A DNA stretch of 64,000 nt from Gemmatimonadota bacterium (GCA_039715185.1 JBDLIA010000009.1:1-64000); one strand, 5' to 3'; numbered from the stretch's first letter, positions 15,536 to 24,812 are shown. Notes: a model not told the origin generated them from the sequence alone. Made by a program: numbers and translations.

Positions 15536-18001
15536 ATGGCGGCTCCCGGTTCTCCCCCGGCCGCGCGACACACCAGCGGGGCCGCCGTCCGCGGCGCCCT
15601 ACTCGTGAGCATGGCGCTGCTATCGGGGGGCGGCGTAAGCGCCCAGGCGCAGGGCAATCAGCCGCCGGGCTTGGTCCAGGTCCACATCGAGACCATCACG
15701 GTTCGCGGATCCGAGCGCCTGGCGACCGAGACGATCATCGCCGCTTCCGGTCTCGCCGCCGGCCAGGAGGTCTCCTACCGGGCGATCCAACGGGCCATCC
15801 AGCGCCTGTGGAGCTCCAATCTGTACGCGGACGTCCAGTTTTCGGCGTTGTCCGTAGAGGGCGCGGAAACCGATCGGGTCCACCTGTTCATCGACGTCAC
15901 CGAGCACCCGTTCGTCGTGCAGGTTCTCTTCGAGGGATTGGAGAACCTCAGCGCCTCCAGCGTGCGTGACACCCTCGGAATTCGCGGGAGGGGGCCGTAC
16001 AACCCGGGGCGGGCGGCGTTGGCCGAGGACTTCATCCGTGTCGGCCTGGCCGACAAGGGTATTCGCGTCAGGAGCGTCGATCACGAGCTGGTGCCGATCG
16101 AGGAGAGGCCGGGCGAGAACCGTCTCATCTTCCGCGTGCGCGAAGGGAGTCGGGTGGCCATCGCCGAGGTCGTCTTCGAGGGCAACGAGGTGTTCGACCA
16201 GGAGGAGCTGCGAGGGGCCCTAGGCACCAAGAAAGAGGGCTTCTTCTGGTTCCGCGACGGCAAATACGACGAGGACCGGTTCCGACAGGACGTGCGCGAC
16301 CGACTGCCCAGCTTTTATGCGCAGCGCGGCTACATAGACATGCGGGTCGTGGGAGACTCGCTGGAGGTCGATCCCGTCACCGGGAAGGCCCGCGTCCTCG
16401 TGCGCGTCGAGGAGGGCGTGGCCTACCGCGTCGCGGACTTCGAGATCCGGGGGAATCGGCGCTTCCCGACCGAGGACCTCAAGATCTACTTCACCCGGCG
16501 GCGGGGAGGGCTGCTCAGCACCCTCGGCCTGGGAGGCGGGGACATAGGTGAGGAAGCCAACCCCGTCTTCGACCGTCTGGCGTTCGACGTTGCGACCGAA
16601 GAGGTGTGGCAGCTCTACCGCAACCAGGGCTACATCTATTCGCAGGTGAACCCCATCGTCGAGCGGACCCAGTTGGAGGACGGCCAACCGGCCGTGTCTC
16701 TCGCATGGGAGATCGTCGAGAACAATCCCGCGTACGTGAACCGCGTGCGCATCGCCGGCAACTCCTACACCCACGAGAAGGTCGTCCGCGAACGGGTGCT
16801 CGTGCTGCCCGGGGACGTTTACAACGAGGAGGCGCTCATCCGCAGCATGGAGAGCATCTCCGCCCTCGGATTCTTCGAGGCTCCGCTGGCGCCGCCGGAC
16901 ATCGAGCCCGATCCCGAGACCGGCGACATCGACATCACCTTCCACGTGGACGAGAAACAAACCGGGTCGTTCAATTTCGGCACGGCGCTCGGCGGCGTAT
17001 CCGGAGTTTCCGGGTTTCTCGGTTACGACCAGCCCAACCTGTTCGGACAGGCCAAGGTGGGGCATCTGCGCTGGGAGTTCGGGCGCTTCTCGAACAACTT
17101 CGAGGCCAGCTATACTGACCCCGCGGTTCGAGCCACCAGGATCAGCGGTTCGGTGTCGTTCTTCAACACGCAGAACCGATTCTTCACGTTTCGCGAGGGC
17201 AGCGTAAGGCGTTTCGGAGGATCGCTTCGGTTCGGCGTTCCGTTCCCCTGGGATCGTTGGACGCGGGTCTTCGCGGGTTACTCGCTGCAGAAAACGACGT
17301 ACGATCAGCGATCGGGTGAAGCCGAGACACTGTTCTCGCTGCCGGATGGCACGCAGAGCACCGTATCGCTCGGCCTCAACCGCAACACGCTGAATCACCC
17401 CCTGTTCCCCACGTCGGGGTCGGAGCAACGCATCGACCTGGAGTTCACCGGCGGGCCCTTCCGCGGGTCCGGCGAGTTCCAGAAATACACGGCCAAGGGA
17501 GACTGGTGGGTGCCGGTCGCTCAGATCGGCGGATCGGCGCCCGGAGAACGCCCCATCCGCTTCGCGCTCGGACTGGCCGTGGAGGGCGGCGTGTTGTTCG
17601 GTAACGCCAGCCGTTTTCCCTTCGAACGGTTCTGGATGGGGGGAACCCAGTTCGGCACCGCGCTGCGCGGGTACGAGGAGAACACCGTCACCCCTCTCGG
17701 GTACTTCTCGCGCAACTCTGGGCTGATCGAGCTGCAGGACCGCTTCGGGGACGCCTACGTCAAGATCAGTGGGCAGTACGCGATCCGCTTCAACGACAAC
17801 ATATCGGCGTCTGCATTCTACGACGCCGGGAACTTGTGGCGGGAGCCCGGGCAGATAGAACCGTCCCGGCTGTTCCGGGGCGCCGGAGTCGGCCTGTCGG
17901 TGGTCACTCCGTTCGGCCCCATCGGCCTGGACTATGCGTACGGGTTCGACAGGACGGTGCCCGGGTGGCAGCTACACTTCAAGCTCGGCAACCTGAGATA
18001 G
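15536..18001 (+). CDS. bamA: Outer membrane protein assembly factor BamA
   Basis: 821 residues. ATG 15536 (or GTG 15533) follows the clpC stop by a few bases. A signal peptide is visible (hydrophobic ALLVSMALLSGGGVSAQAQ). Five POTRA repeats occupy about 45-440, then an Omp85 beta-barrel with the diagnostic VRGF-like loop motif (here LRGYEENT) and a C-terminal strand ending in an aromatic-rich HFKLGNLR. It is the core of the beta-barrel assembly machine in the outer membrane. It heads the bamA-skp-lpxD-lpxC-lpxA series, an order conserved across diderms. Confidence 0.95.
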   Translation: MAAPGSPPAARHTSGAAVRGALLVSMALLSGGGVSAQAQGNQPPGLVQVHIETITVRGSERLATETIIAASGLAAGQEVSYRAIQRAIQRLWSSNLYADVQFSALSVEGAETDRVHLFIDVTEHPFVVQVLFEGLENLSASSVRDTLGIRGRGPYNPGRAALAEDFIRVGLADKGIRVRSVDHELVPIEERPGENRLIFRVREGSRVAIAEVVFEGNEVFDQEELRGALGTKKEGFFWFRDGKYDEDRFRQDVRDRLPSFYAQRGYIDMRVVGDSLEVDPVTGKARVLVRVEEGVAYRVADFEIRGNRRFPTEDLKIYFTRRRGGLLSTLGLGGGDIGEEANPVFDRLAFDVATEEVWQLYRNQGYIYSQVNPIVERTQLEDGQPAVSLAWEIVENNPAYVNRVRIAGNSYTHEKVVRERVLVLPGDVYNEEALIRSMESISALGFFEAPLAPPDIEPDPETGDIDITFHVDEKQTGSFNFGTALGGVSGVSGFLGYDQPNLFGQAKVGHLRWEFGRFSNNFEASYTDPAVRATRISGSVSFFNTQNRFFTFREGSVRRFGGSLRFGVPFPWDRWTRVFAGYSLQKTTYDQRSGEAETLFSLPDGTQSTVSLGLNRNTLNHPLFPTSGSEQRIDLEFTGGPFRGSGEFQKYTAKGDWWVPVAQIGGSAPGERPIRFALGLAVEGGVLFGNASRFPFERFWMGGTQFGTALRGYEENTVTPLGYFSRNSGLIELQDRFGDAYVKISGQYAIRFNDNISASAFYDAGNLWREPGQIEPSRLFRGAGVGLSVVTPFGPIGLDYAYGFDRTVPGWQLHFKLGNLR

Positions 18002-18080
18002 GCCGGGTCGGCCCGGCGTGGCCAGTACCAAACGGACGCGCGTGCTGTGCGCGCCTTGATCGGCAAACAGGAAGACAGCC

Positions 18081-18611
18081 ATGCGTAGGATGAATCCCCT
18101 CGCGCTGACCTTGCTCGCGGCCGCGATCGCGACGCCGCTCGGCGCCCAGGGCCCCCAGAAGTTCGCATACGTGGACACCCGGCGGGTGATCGCCGAGGCG
18201 CCCGGTGCCGCGGAAGCCCAGGCGACCTTCGAGCGCGAGATCCAGGCGTTCCAGAACGAGCTGAAGACCCTCGAAACGGAGCTTCAGACGTTGTTCGATG
18301 ACTACGAGCGTCAGCAAGTGACGTTGTCGCCGGACGCGCGCCGCCAGCGCCAGGACGCCATTCGCGACAAGCAGTCACAGTATCAGCAGCGCGCCCAGCA
18401 GCTCGAGCTCACGGCCGCGCAGCGGCAGACCGAGCTGGTCGAGCCGATCATGGCACGCATTCAGACGGTACTGAGCGAAATCCAGCAAACCGAGGGCTAC
18501 GCCTTCATCTTCGACGCCGCGGCGGGAGCCGTGGTGGCGGCAGACCCGTCGTTGGATCTCACAGACCAGGTGCTTACTCGGCTCCGCGCTGGTTCCGCGG
18601 GCCAACCGTAG
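18081..18611 (+). CDS. skp: OmpH/Skp-family periplasmic chaperone
   Basis: 176 residues with a signal peptide (NPLALTLLAAAIATPLGAQG) and then KFAYVDTRRVIAE, the typical strand at the start of Skp. Residues about 45-125 form the long alpha-helical tentacle (coiled-coil, rich in Gln/Glu/Arg), and the C-terminus returns to the body (EGYAFIFDAAAGAVV). Skp holds unfolded outer-membrane proteins in the periplasm on the way to BamA, its upstream neighbour. The start at 18081 is chosen for the signal peptide; an ATG at 18090 is also possible. Confidence 0.92.
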   Translation: MRRMNPLALTLLAAAIATPLGAQGPQKFAYVDTRRVIAEAPGAAEAQATFEREIQAFQNELKTLETELQTLFDDYERQQVTLSPDARRQRQDAIRDKQSQYQQRAQQLELTAAQRQTELVEPIMARIQTVLSEIQQTEGYAFIFDAAAGAVVAADPSLDLTDQVLTRLRAGSAGQP

Positions 18612-19667
18612 GTGTCGCCCGGCTCCCCAGAGCCGGCTTCCGACCCGTTGAAGGCGTCGGACATCGCCGTCGCCGTCGGGGGGCAACTCCACGGTGACGG
18701 CGATCCGGAGATCCTCGGCGTCGCACCGCTGGAATCGGCATGCGACGCCGATTTGGCGTTCCTTGCCCACCGAAAATACCGCCGGTACGTTTCCCAGTCT
18801 CGAGCCGGCGTGATTCTCGTCGGCGCACAGCTCGACGACACGCCGTTTCCGGGACCGCGCATCGTGGTCCCGGATGTTCATCAGGCCCTCGCGACGGTGC
18901 TCGGCATGCTGTATCCCGAGGCCCCGCCGGCTCGAGGCGTGCACCGGACGGCGGATCTGGGAGACGGCGTGCGCCTCGGCGCAGACGCGTCCGTGGGCGC
19001 GTACGCGGTTGTGGGTCGGGATGTGCGCGTGGGCGAGCGGGCTTCTATCGGCCCCCACTGCGTGGTGGGGGAGGGCGCGGTGCTGGCGGAGGACGTGACG
19101 CTTCATGGACACGTCACGCTGTACCCGGGAGTGGAGATCGGCCCGCGCTCGATAGTGCACGCGGGCTGTCGACTGGGGGTCGACGGGTTTGGATACGCCC
19201 AGGACGAGGGCGGCTTGCGGAAGATTCCGCAGGTGGGAGGGTGCCGGATCGGCGCGGACGTGGAAATCGGTGCCAACACCACCATCGATAGAGGTTCGAT
19301 CGGGGTGACCCGGATCGGGAACGGCGTGAAGATCGACAACCTGGTGCATATCGCGCACAACGTGACGATCGGGGATCATTCGGTGGTCGTGGCGCAGGTG
19401 GGCATCGCGGGCAGCACGAAAGTGGGCCGCGGCGTCACGCTCGCCGGTCAGGCGGGCATACCCGGCCACCTGGAGATCGGCGACGGCGCCACCATCGCCG
19501 CTCAGGCCGGCGTGTTCGGGGACGTGCCGGCGGGCGCCACCTACAGTGGCTACCCCGCGCGGCCTCACAAGGAGTCTCTGCGGCTACAAGCGGCGCTGGG
19601 CAGGGTCTCCGACCTGCTGAAGCGCGTGCGCAGGTTGGAGCGGGATTCAACGGGAGGCGGCGAGTGA
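18612..19667 (+). CDS. lpxD: UDP-3-O-acylglucosamine N-acyltransferase
   Basis: 351 residues from GTG 18612, immediately after the skp stop. An N-terminal uridine-binding domain (about 1-105) precedes a left-handed beta-helix of hexapeptide repeats (about 110-315; many [IV]GxxxxI units). The catalytic His of LpxD lies in the [17 protein letters not shown] region, and a C-terminal helix follows. It adds the second acyl chain in lipid A synthesis using acyl-ACP. GTGA overlap with lpxC/fabZ. Confidence 0.95.
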   Translation: MSPGSPEPASDPLKASDIAVAVGGQLHGDGDPEILGVAPLESACDADLAFLAHRKYRRYVSQSRAGVILVGAQLDDTPFPGPRIVVPDVHQALATVLGMLYPEAPPARGVHRTADLGDGVRLGADASVGAYAVVGRDVRVGERASIGPHCVVGEGAVLAEDVTLHGHVTLYPGVEIGPRSIVHAGCRLGVDGFGYAQDEGGLRKIPQVGGCRIGADVEIGANTTIDRGSIGVTRIGNGVKIDNLVHIAHNVTIGDHSVVVAQVGIAGSTKVGRGVTLAGQAGIPGHLEIGDGATIAAQAGVFGDVPAGATYSGYPARPHKESLRLQAALGRVSDLLKRVRRLERDSTGGGE

Positions 19668-20941
19668 GCGTCCGGCAGACGACGCTGGGGTCCGAGGCGA
19701 CGTTCGAAGGCGTCGGCTTGCACACCGGAGAGGCCGCGCGGCTGCGCTTCCTCCCCGCGGAGCCCGGGCAAGGACTGCGGTTCCGGCGCACCGACCTCGA
19801 CTCCGCACCCGACGTGGTGGCCGACCTGGAGCACGTCACCTCCACCGACCGGGGCACCACCCTAGGCGAGGGCGAGGCCGTGGTGCACACGGTCGAGCAC
19901 CTGCTCGCCGCCGCCATGGCCCTGCGCGTCGACAACATGGTGGTGGAGATCGACGGTCCCGAGGTGCCGATAGCGGACGGCAGCTTCGAGCCATTCCTGC
20001 GCGTCCTGGCCGGTGCGGGCGCGCGCGAGCTGGATGAAGCAGCGCGGGTCATCCGCCTGAGCGGCAACGTAACCGCCGCGGGACCCGCCGGCGCCGCGTA
20101 CGTCGGCATGCCAGCGGACAGGCTGCGGGTATCGGCGGGAATCGAGTTCGATCACCCGCTGGTGCGCCGCCAGTTCGCTTCGTTCGACGTCGACCCGGAG
20201 GGCTTCGAAGAGGAGGTCGCGCCGGCGCGCACGTTCGGCTTCCTGCGGGAGGCCGAGGAGCTGCGCGCGCGCGGGCTGGCGCTGGGCGCGACGCTCGAGA
20301 ACGCCATCGTCCTGGACGATGAGGGACTGGCCTCGGGCGAGCTTCGCTTCCCCGACGAGTTCGTGCGTCACAAGATCGGCGACGTCGTGGGGGACCTGGC
20401 CCTCCTGGGCGCGCGCGTCGAGGCGCACATCATGGCCGACAGACCGAGCCACGCGGGCAATCTCGCGCTGGCCAGGGCGATACGGACCTCGCACGCGGCC
20501 AGTCGGCACGACATCGACATCCAGCGAATCATGGAGGTGCTGCCGCACCGCTACCCGATGCTGCTGGTAGACCGGATCCTGGAGTTCGAGCGAGAGAAGC
20601 GCGTCGTGGGCATCAAGAACGTGACCATCAACGAGCCGTTCTTCCAGGGGCACTTCCCCGGTCACGCGGTCATGCCCGGAGTCCTGATCATAGAGGCGAT
20701 GGCCCAGTGCGGGGGCCTTCTGCTGATGGACTCCGTGGACGATCCGGACGACAAGATCGTTTACTTCATGTCGCTCGACAAAGTGAAGTGGCGGCGCCCG
20801 GTCCGTCCGGGCGACCAGTTGCGGTTCGAACTGGAAATGCTGCACCTCAGGAGGCAGGTTTGTCGGATGCGTGGGACCGCTTCGGTCGACGGCCAACCGG
20901 TGGCCGAGGCGGAGATGATGGCCCGCATCATGGACCGCTAG
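19664..20941 (+). CDS. lpxC/fabZ: Fused LpxC deacetylase / FabZ dehydratase
   Basis: 425 residues, two enzymes in one chain. Residues 1-275 are LpxC, the committed zinc deacetylase of lipid A synthesis: zinc ligands in HTVEHLLAA and HKIGDVVGD, and catalytic His in HAGNLALAR. Residues about 285-425 are FabZ, the 3-hydroxyacyl-ACP dehydratase: [11 protein letters not shown] with catalytic His and [20 protein letters not shown] with catalytic Glu. The two compete for the same 3-hydroxyacyl-ACP pool, so the fusion ties lipid A to phospholipid supply. The fusion is known in Bacteroidota and some other phyla. GTG start overlaps lpxD. Confidence 0.96.
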   Translation: MSVRQTTLGSEATFEGVGLHTGEAARLRFLPAEPGQGLRFRRTDLDSAPDVVADLEHVTSTDRGTTLGEGEAVVHTVEHLLAAAMALRVDNMVVEIDGPEVPIADGSFEPFLRVLAGAGARELDEAARVIRLSGNVTAAGPAGAAYVGMPADRLRVSAGIEFDHPLVRRQFASFDVDPEGFEEEVAPARTFGFLREAEELRARGLALGATLENAIVLDDEGLASGELRFPDEFVRHKIGDVVGDLALLGARVEAHIMADRPSHAGNLALARAIRTSHAASRHDIDIQRIMEVLPHRYPMLLVDRILEFEREKRVVGIKNVTINEPFFQGHFPGHAVMPGVLIIEAMAQCGGLLLMDSVDDPDDKIVYFMSLDKVKWRRPVRPGDQLRFELEMLHLRRQVCRMRGTASVDGQPVAEAEMMARIMDR

Positions 20942-20961
20942 CTAGCATGGGGGAGGGGAGC

Positions 20962-21759
20962 ATGCTGAAGACCCAAATCGGACGGGAAACGCGCGTCCAC
21001 GAGACGGCGATCCTGGACCCGGCCGCAAAGCTCGGCGCGGGCGTATCGATAGGGGCGTACAGCATCGTGGGCCCCGATGTCGAGATCGGCGAGCGAACGG
21101 CCGTCGGCCCCCACGTCCTGATCGAGCGCGACACCGTCGTGGGAGCGGACTGCACGCTGGCCAAAGGCGCCGTACTCGGGACGGACCCCCAGGATCTCAA
21201 GTATCACGGCGAAGCTACGTCGCTCGTGGTGGGTGACCGCACCGTCATCCGGGAGTACGCGACGCTTAACCGCGGCACGGCCGCGCGTGGCATCACCGAG
21301 GTGGGGCACGACTCGCTCCTCATGGCCTACGTGCACGTCGCGCATGACTGCGTTGTGGGAGACCACGTCGTGCTGTCGAACGCCGTGAACATGGCGGGCC
21401 ACGTGATCATTGGCGATCACGCCATTGTAGGCGGCCTGACGGCGATCCATCAGTTCGTGCGCATCGGCGAATACGCATTCATCGGCGGCGCATCCCGGGT
21501 GCCCAAGGACGTGCCGCCGTACGTGAAGGCGGCCGGCAACCCCATGCAGCTCTACGGGCTCAACAGTGTCGGCCTGCAGCGTGCCGGCTTCTCCGACGAC
21601 GTGCGCGCCCGGCTCAAGCGGGCCTATCGCATCTTCTTCCATTCCCAGCTCAACGTGTCACAGGCGGTGGAGCGGGTTCGGGACGAACTACCGGCGTCGC
21701 CGGAATTGGACACGTTCCTGGCGTTCGTGGAGGAGAGCGAGCGCGGCATCCTCGTCTAG
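20962..21759 (+). CDS. lpxA: UDP-N-acetylglucosamine acyltransferase
   Basis: 265 residues from ATG 20962, which has a GGGGGAGGGGAG site just upstream; the ATG at 20947 is less well placed. Beta-helix hexapeptides fill residues about 5-190. Family motifs are GTDPQDLKYHGE, the catalytic His in NMAGHVIIGDHA, and AIHQFVRIGEYAFIGG; a C-terminal helical domain follows. It starts lipid A synthesis. The stop codon TAG is the first CTAG of a 168-bp repeat (21756-21923), which separates it from the rest of the lipid A genes. Confidence 0.95.
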   Translation: MLKTQIGRETRVHETAILDPAAKLGAGVSIGAYSIVGPDVEIGERTAVGPHVLIERDTVVGADCTLAKGAVLGTDPQDLKYHGEATSLVVGDRTVIREYATLNRGTAARGITEVGHDSLLMAYVHVAHDCVVGDHVVLSNAVNMAGHVIIGDHAIVGGLTAIHQFVRIGEYAFIGGASRVPKDVPPYVKAAGNPMQLYGLNSVGLQRAGFSDDVRARLKRAYRIFFHSQLNVSQAVERVRDELPASPELDTFLAFVEESERGILV

Positions 21760-21923
21760 TGTACCGTTACAGAAGTTTCGATGGCATTCAGCGCGCGCTG
21801 CAGCCCGCGAGGGCATCGTTGCCGCTCCTCACCGTAGCTACGGCTACGCTTCGTCGCGGCGCCTTGCTTCGCGGGTGCTTCGCACGCTTCGGTGCACACG
21901 CAACTTCCGTTACGGTACACTAG
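21756..21923 (-). repeat. 168-bp palindromic repeat, copy A (inverted relative to B and C)
   Basis: The copy starts with CTAG at 21756 (inside the lpxA stop) and ends with CTAG at 21923. Its ends are CTAGTGTACCGT and ACGGTACACTAG. Reverse-complemented, it aligns without gaps over all 168 bases with copies B and C, at lower identity than those share with each other. The two halves are imperfect inverted repeats around a central CCGTAGCTACGG. It lies between lpxA and the oxidoreductase gene, whose ATG is only 7 bases beyond the right end. Most likely a small non-autonomous mobile element. Confidence 0.88.
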
Positions 21924-21930
21924 CGAGAAT

Positions 21931-22911
21931 ATGTTGCGTCTCGGAGTCGCCGGCGTGGGGAGCCTGGGGTTCCACCACGCTCGTATCCTGCGCGACCTGG
22001 ACGGGGTCGCTGCGGTGACCGCGCATGACACCGACCCGGACCGGCTCGTCCACGTGGCGACCGAGTTGCAGTTGGAAACCCGGCCCGATCTGCCCTCTCT
22101 GCTCGATTCCATCGACGCTCTCGTCGTGGCGGTGCCCACGTCGGCGCACGAGGAAGTGGCCCTTCAGGCGCTCGAGCGCGGCATGCCCGTGCTCATCGAG
22201 AAGCCCATCGCCGCCGACCTCGAAGAAGCCGACCGCATCCTGGGAGCCGCGGAGTCGGCGGGCGCCATGGTGCAGATCGGGCACGTCGAGCGCTTCAACG
22301 GCGTGCTGCGCGCCTGTGAGCCCTACCTGGAGTCACCGCTCTTCATCGAATCCCACAGGCTCGCGCCCTTCAGGGCCCGCGGCACCGACGTGGCGGTGGT
22401 TCTGGACCTGATGATCCACGACCTGGACCTGGTCCTGAGCATCGTGGGCCAGGACGTACGCGGCCTCTCCGCGACCGGCGTGCCGGTCCTGTCGCCGAGC
22501 GCCGACATCGCCAACGCGCGCATCGAATTCGAAGGCGGCTGCGTTGCCAATCTGACGGCCAGCCGCGTGTCCCTCGAACGTAAGCGCAAATTCCGATTCT
22601 TCCAGCCTTCGGGCTACGTAAGCCTGGACCTGGACGCGGGGGTGGGGGAGTTTCTGCGCATCCGGTCGGAGGCGGGATTCGCACCGGGCGTGCCCTTGCC
22701 CGCGGCGCGCCTGGAGGACGCGGTGGAGAGGGTCACGCTGCGGTCCGACGGCGGCGAACCGCTGCGTCACGAGCTGGAGAGCTTTCTGAAGGCCATCCGT
22801 GGGATGGCTGCGGTTTCCGTGTCGGGCGAGGACGGGCGACGCGCGCTCGCGACCGCGCTCGATATCATGAAACAGATCGAATCCAATGTCGCTCTTGCGC
22901 GTTCTACGTGA
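21931..22911 (+). CDS. Gfo/Idh/MocA-family oxidoreductase, possibly GnnA-like
   Basis: 326 residues from ATG 21931. N-terminal Rossmann fold (LGVAGVGSLGFHHARIL), then the family signature EKPIA (near 90) and a C-terminal alpha/beta substrate domain (IGHVERFNGVL; DLMIHDLDLVLSI). The family includes GnnA, the UDP-GlcNAc 3-dehydrogenase that makes 3-amino sugar lipid A precursors and sits beside lpxA in some species. The position between lpxA and lpxB supports a lipid A sugar role, but no GnnB aminotransferase is nearby, so the substrate is inferred. No clear ribosome-binding site, since a repeat ends 7 bases upstream. Its 3' end overlaps the next small gene. Confidence 0.8.
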   Translation: MLRLGVAGVGSLGFHHARILRDLDGVAAVTAHDTDPDRLVHVATELQLETRPDLPSLLDSIDALVVAVPTSAHEEVALQALERGMPVLIEKPIAADLEEADRILGAAESAGAMVQIGHVERFNGVLRACEPYLESPLFIESHRLAPFRARGTDVAVVLDLMIHDLDLVLSIVGQDVRGLSATGVPVLSPSADIANARIEFEGGCVANLTASRVSLERKRKFRFFQPSGYVSLDLDAGVGEFLRIRSEAGFAPGVPLPAARLEDAVERVTLRSDGGEPLRHELESFLKAIRGMAAVSVSGEDGRRALATALDIMKQIESNVALARST

Positions 22912-23023
22912 ACGGCGAGGGGGTCGCCTGCCGACCACCCCGCCGAGGCTCTGGAGGCTGCTCGCCGGACTCCTAATCGTGATCCTCATGATCTGGATGG
23001 CGACCCGCATCGCCAGCGGGTGA
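22886..23023 (+). CDS. 45-residue single-pass membrane protein before lpxB
   Basis: A short frame from ATG 22886 overlaps the end of the oxidoreductase gene by 26 bases and ends in TGA that overlaps the GTG of lpxB (GTGA at 23020-23023). The product has a basic N-terminus (RVLRERRGGRL), then about 20 hydrophobic residues (LLAGLLIVILMIWMA), consistent with one transmembrane helix. Perfect stop/start coupling on its 3' side, and filling of an otherwise empty 108-bp gap, support translation. No family recognised. It could be a small partner of LpxB or just a coupling peptide. Confidence 0.55.
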   Translation: MSLLRVLRERRGGRLPTTPPRLWRLLAGLLIVILMIWMATRIASG

Positions 23024-24156
23024 GCGCACCGAGCATCCTCATCGCCGCCGGAGAAGCGTCCGGCGACATGCACGGGGCCGCCCTGGTTCGAGCCCTCCGG
23101 CGGCGGCTGCCCGGTGTTCGGCTGTGGGGCCTCGGCGGCCCCCGCATGTCCTCCGAGGGAGTAGAGCTGCTCGCCGGCCTGGACAGGCTGGCCGTGATGG
23201 GGTTCGCCGAGGTAGCGCGCCACCTGCCGTATTTCTTCTTCCTGATGCGGCGGCTGCGGCGGGAGCTGGTCGAGCGACGGCCCGACCTGATCATCCTCAT
23301 CGACTACCCCGGGCTGAACATGCGGCTCGCGCGCGCCGCACGCGCCGTAGGCGTTCCGGTGCTGTACTACGTCGCGCCCCAGGTGTGGGCGTGGAAGCGC
23401 CGCCGGGCTCGGGATCTCGCGCGCACGGCCGACCGGGTAGCCGTAATCCTGCCCTTCGAGCCCGACGTTCTGCGCAGTGCGGGCGTCCGCGCGGAGTTCG
23501 TGGGCCACCCCCTGATGGAGGAGCGAGCGCGTCCGCTGGGTCGCGAAGAGTTCTGCGCCGACCTCGGGCTGGACCCCGGACGGCCGCTGTTGGCGATCTT
23601 TCCGGGATCCCGTCGCCAGGAGGTCTCGCGCCACCTGGAGACGTTCGCCATGGCGGCGACGATGGCCGCCGCCGACTCGGACGCCCAGACAGTAGTCGCG
23701 CAGGCCGCTGGAGTCGACGACTCGCAGTTCGAGCCCGCGGACGCCCCCCGCACGCGCGACGCCTGGACCCTCCTGAGCCACGCGCGGGCGGCGTTGATCA
23801 AATCGGGCACGGGTACGCTGCAGGCGGCCATCGCGGGCACCCCGATGGTGGTGGCGTACCGGACGAGCGCGGCGACGTTCGCGCTCGCCCGCCGACTGGT
23901 GCGGGTGCCGCATGTCTCACTGGTCAACCTGATCGCGGACTCGGAAGTGGTTCCCGAGTTCCTCCAGGAACGCGCCGACCCGGCCACGCTCGCGGACGCC
24001 CTGCGAGCCCTGTTGCGCGATGGCCCGACGCGCTCCGACATGCTGGCGGGTCTGGCGCTGGTGCGCGCGTCGTTGGCCGCTCCGGGACCGCTGACGCCGA
24101 GCGAGCGCGTAGCCGAGATGGCCGCCGAGTTGCTGCAAGCTGCCGCCTCTTCATGA
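23020..24156 (+). CDS. lpxB: Lipid-A-disaccharide synthase
   Basis: 378 residues from GTG 23020. GT19-family signatures: ILIAAGEASGDMHGA at the N-terminus, LIDYPGLNMRLARAAR, YYVAPQVWAWKRRRA, FVGHPLMEE, FPGSRRQEV and SGTGTLQAAIAGTPMVVAYR. It condenses UDP-diacylglucosamine with lipid X to make the lipid A disaccharide at the inner face of the membrane. The lipid X-forming hydrolase (LpxH, LpxI or LpxG) is not in this window. ATGA overlap with the next gene. Confidence 0.95.
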   Translation: MSAPSILIAAGEASGDMHGAALVRALRRRLPGVRLWGLGGPRMSSEGVELLAGLDRLAVMGFAEVARHLPYFFFLMRRLRRELVERRPDLIILIDYPGLNMRLARAARAVGVPVLYYVAPQVWAWKRRRARDLARTADRVAVILPFEPDVLRSAGVRAEFVGHPLMEERARPLGREEFCADLGLDPGRPLLAIFPGSRRQEVSRHLETFAMAATMAAADSDAQTVVAQAAGVDDSQFEPADAPRTRDAWTLLSHARAALIKSGTGTLQAAIAGTPMVVAYRTSAATFALARRLVRVPHVSLVNLIADSEVVPEFLQERADPATLADALRALLRDGPTRSDMLAGLALVRASLAAPGPLTPSERVAEMAAELLQAAASS

Positions 24157-24812
24157 AGCTGTCCCGGCTTCCGGGCCTGGCGAAATGGGGGCCGCCCGCC
24201 GGCGCCCTGCTCCTGGAGGCGCTCCTGAGCACCGTCCGCGTGGAGATTCGCCCCTCGCCCGGAATGACGCGCCTGGATGAGGCGGAGGAGCCATACGTCG
24301 TCGTGTTCTGGCACGGCCGCTTGTTGCCGCTGGCCTACGCCTACAGGGGCAGCGGCGTGGCCACGCTGATCAGCCGATCGCGCGACGGCAGGGCCATAGC
24401 GGAGGTCGCCTCGCGTTGGGGCTACCGAATCGAGCGGGGGTCGAGCTCTCGGGGGGGCTCCATGGGACTGCGCGGGGTCGTGCGGCATCTCGAGGCTGGG
24501 CGGCGGGTGGCGCTCACCCCCGACGGCCCCCGTGGCCCGGCCCGCGTGATGAAGCTGGGCCCGCTGCTGGCGGCCCGCTTGACCGGCGCGCCCATAGTGC
24601 CGATCGGCATTGCCGCCAACCGCGCCTGGCACGTGGGGAGCTGGGATCGCTTCATGCTGCCCCAACCCTTCGCGCGCGTCCTCATTCAGTTCGGCGAGCC
24701 GCTGCGGGTGCCGGCCGACGCCTCCGACGCGCAGGTGGAGAGCCTCAGGGAGCGGCTGGAAGGGGCCCTGAACGAGCTGGTCGATCGTACGGATGCCGAT
24801 GTCCGCGGCTGA
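24153..24812 (+). CDS. DUF374 lysophospholipid-acyltransferase-like protein
   Basis: 219 residues from ATG 24153, overlapping the lpxB stop. Family motifs are VVFWHGRLLPLAYAY (His of the acyltransferase HxxxxD-like region), LISRSRDGRAIAEV, RGGSMGLRGVVRHLEAGRRV, TPDGPRGPARVMKLG and GAPIVPIGI. DUF374 proteins belong to the LPLAT fold and are usually placed with lipid A or Kdo genes, where they may act as acyltransferases of lipid A. Exact donor and acceptor are not known. The gap-free position between lpxB and lpxK argues for a role in lipid A. Confidence 0.88.
   Translation: MKLSRLPGLAKWGPPAGALLLEALLSTVRVEIRPSPGMTRLDEAEEPYVVVFWHGRLLPLAYAYRGSGVATLISRSRDGRAIAEVASRWGYRIERGSSSRGGSMGLRGVVRHLEAGRRVALTPDGPRGPARVMKLGPLLAARLTGAPIVPIGIAANRAWHVGSWDRFMLPQPFARVLIQFGEPLRVPADASDAQVESLRERLEGALNELVDRTDADVRG

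Noticed and set aside
16220-17428. 402-codon minus-strand frame opposite bamA
   Set aside because: GC-rich third positions create long antisense frames; no domain, no plausible start site.
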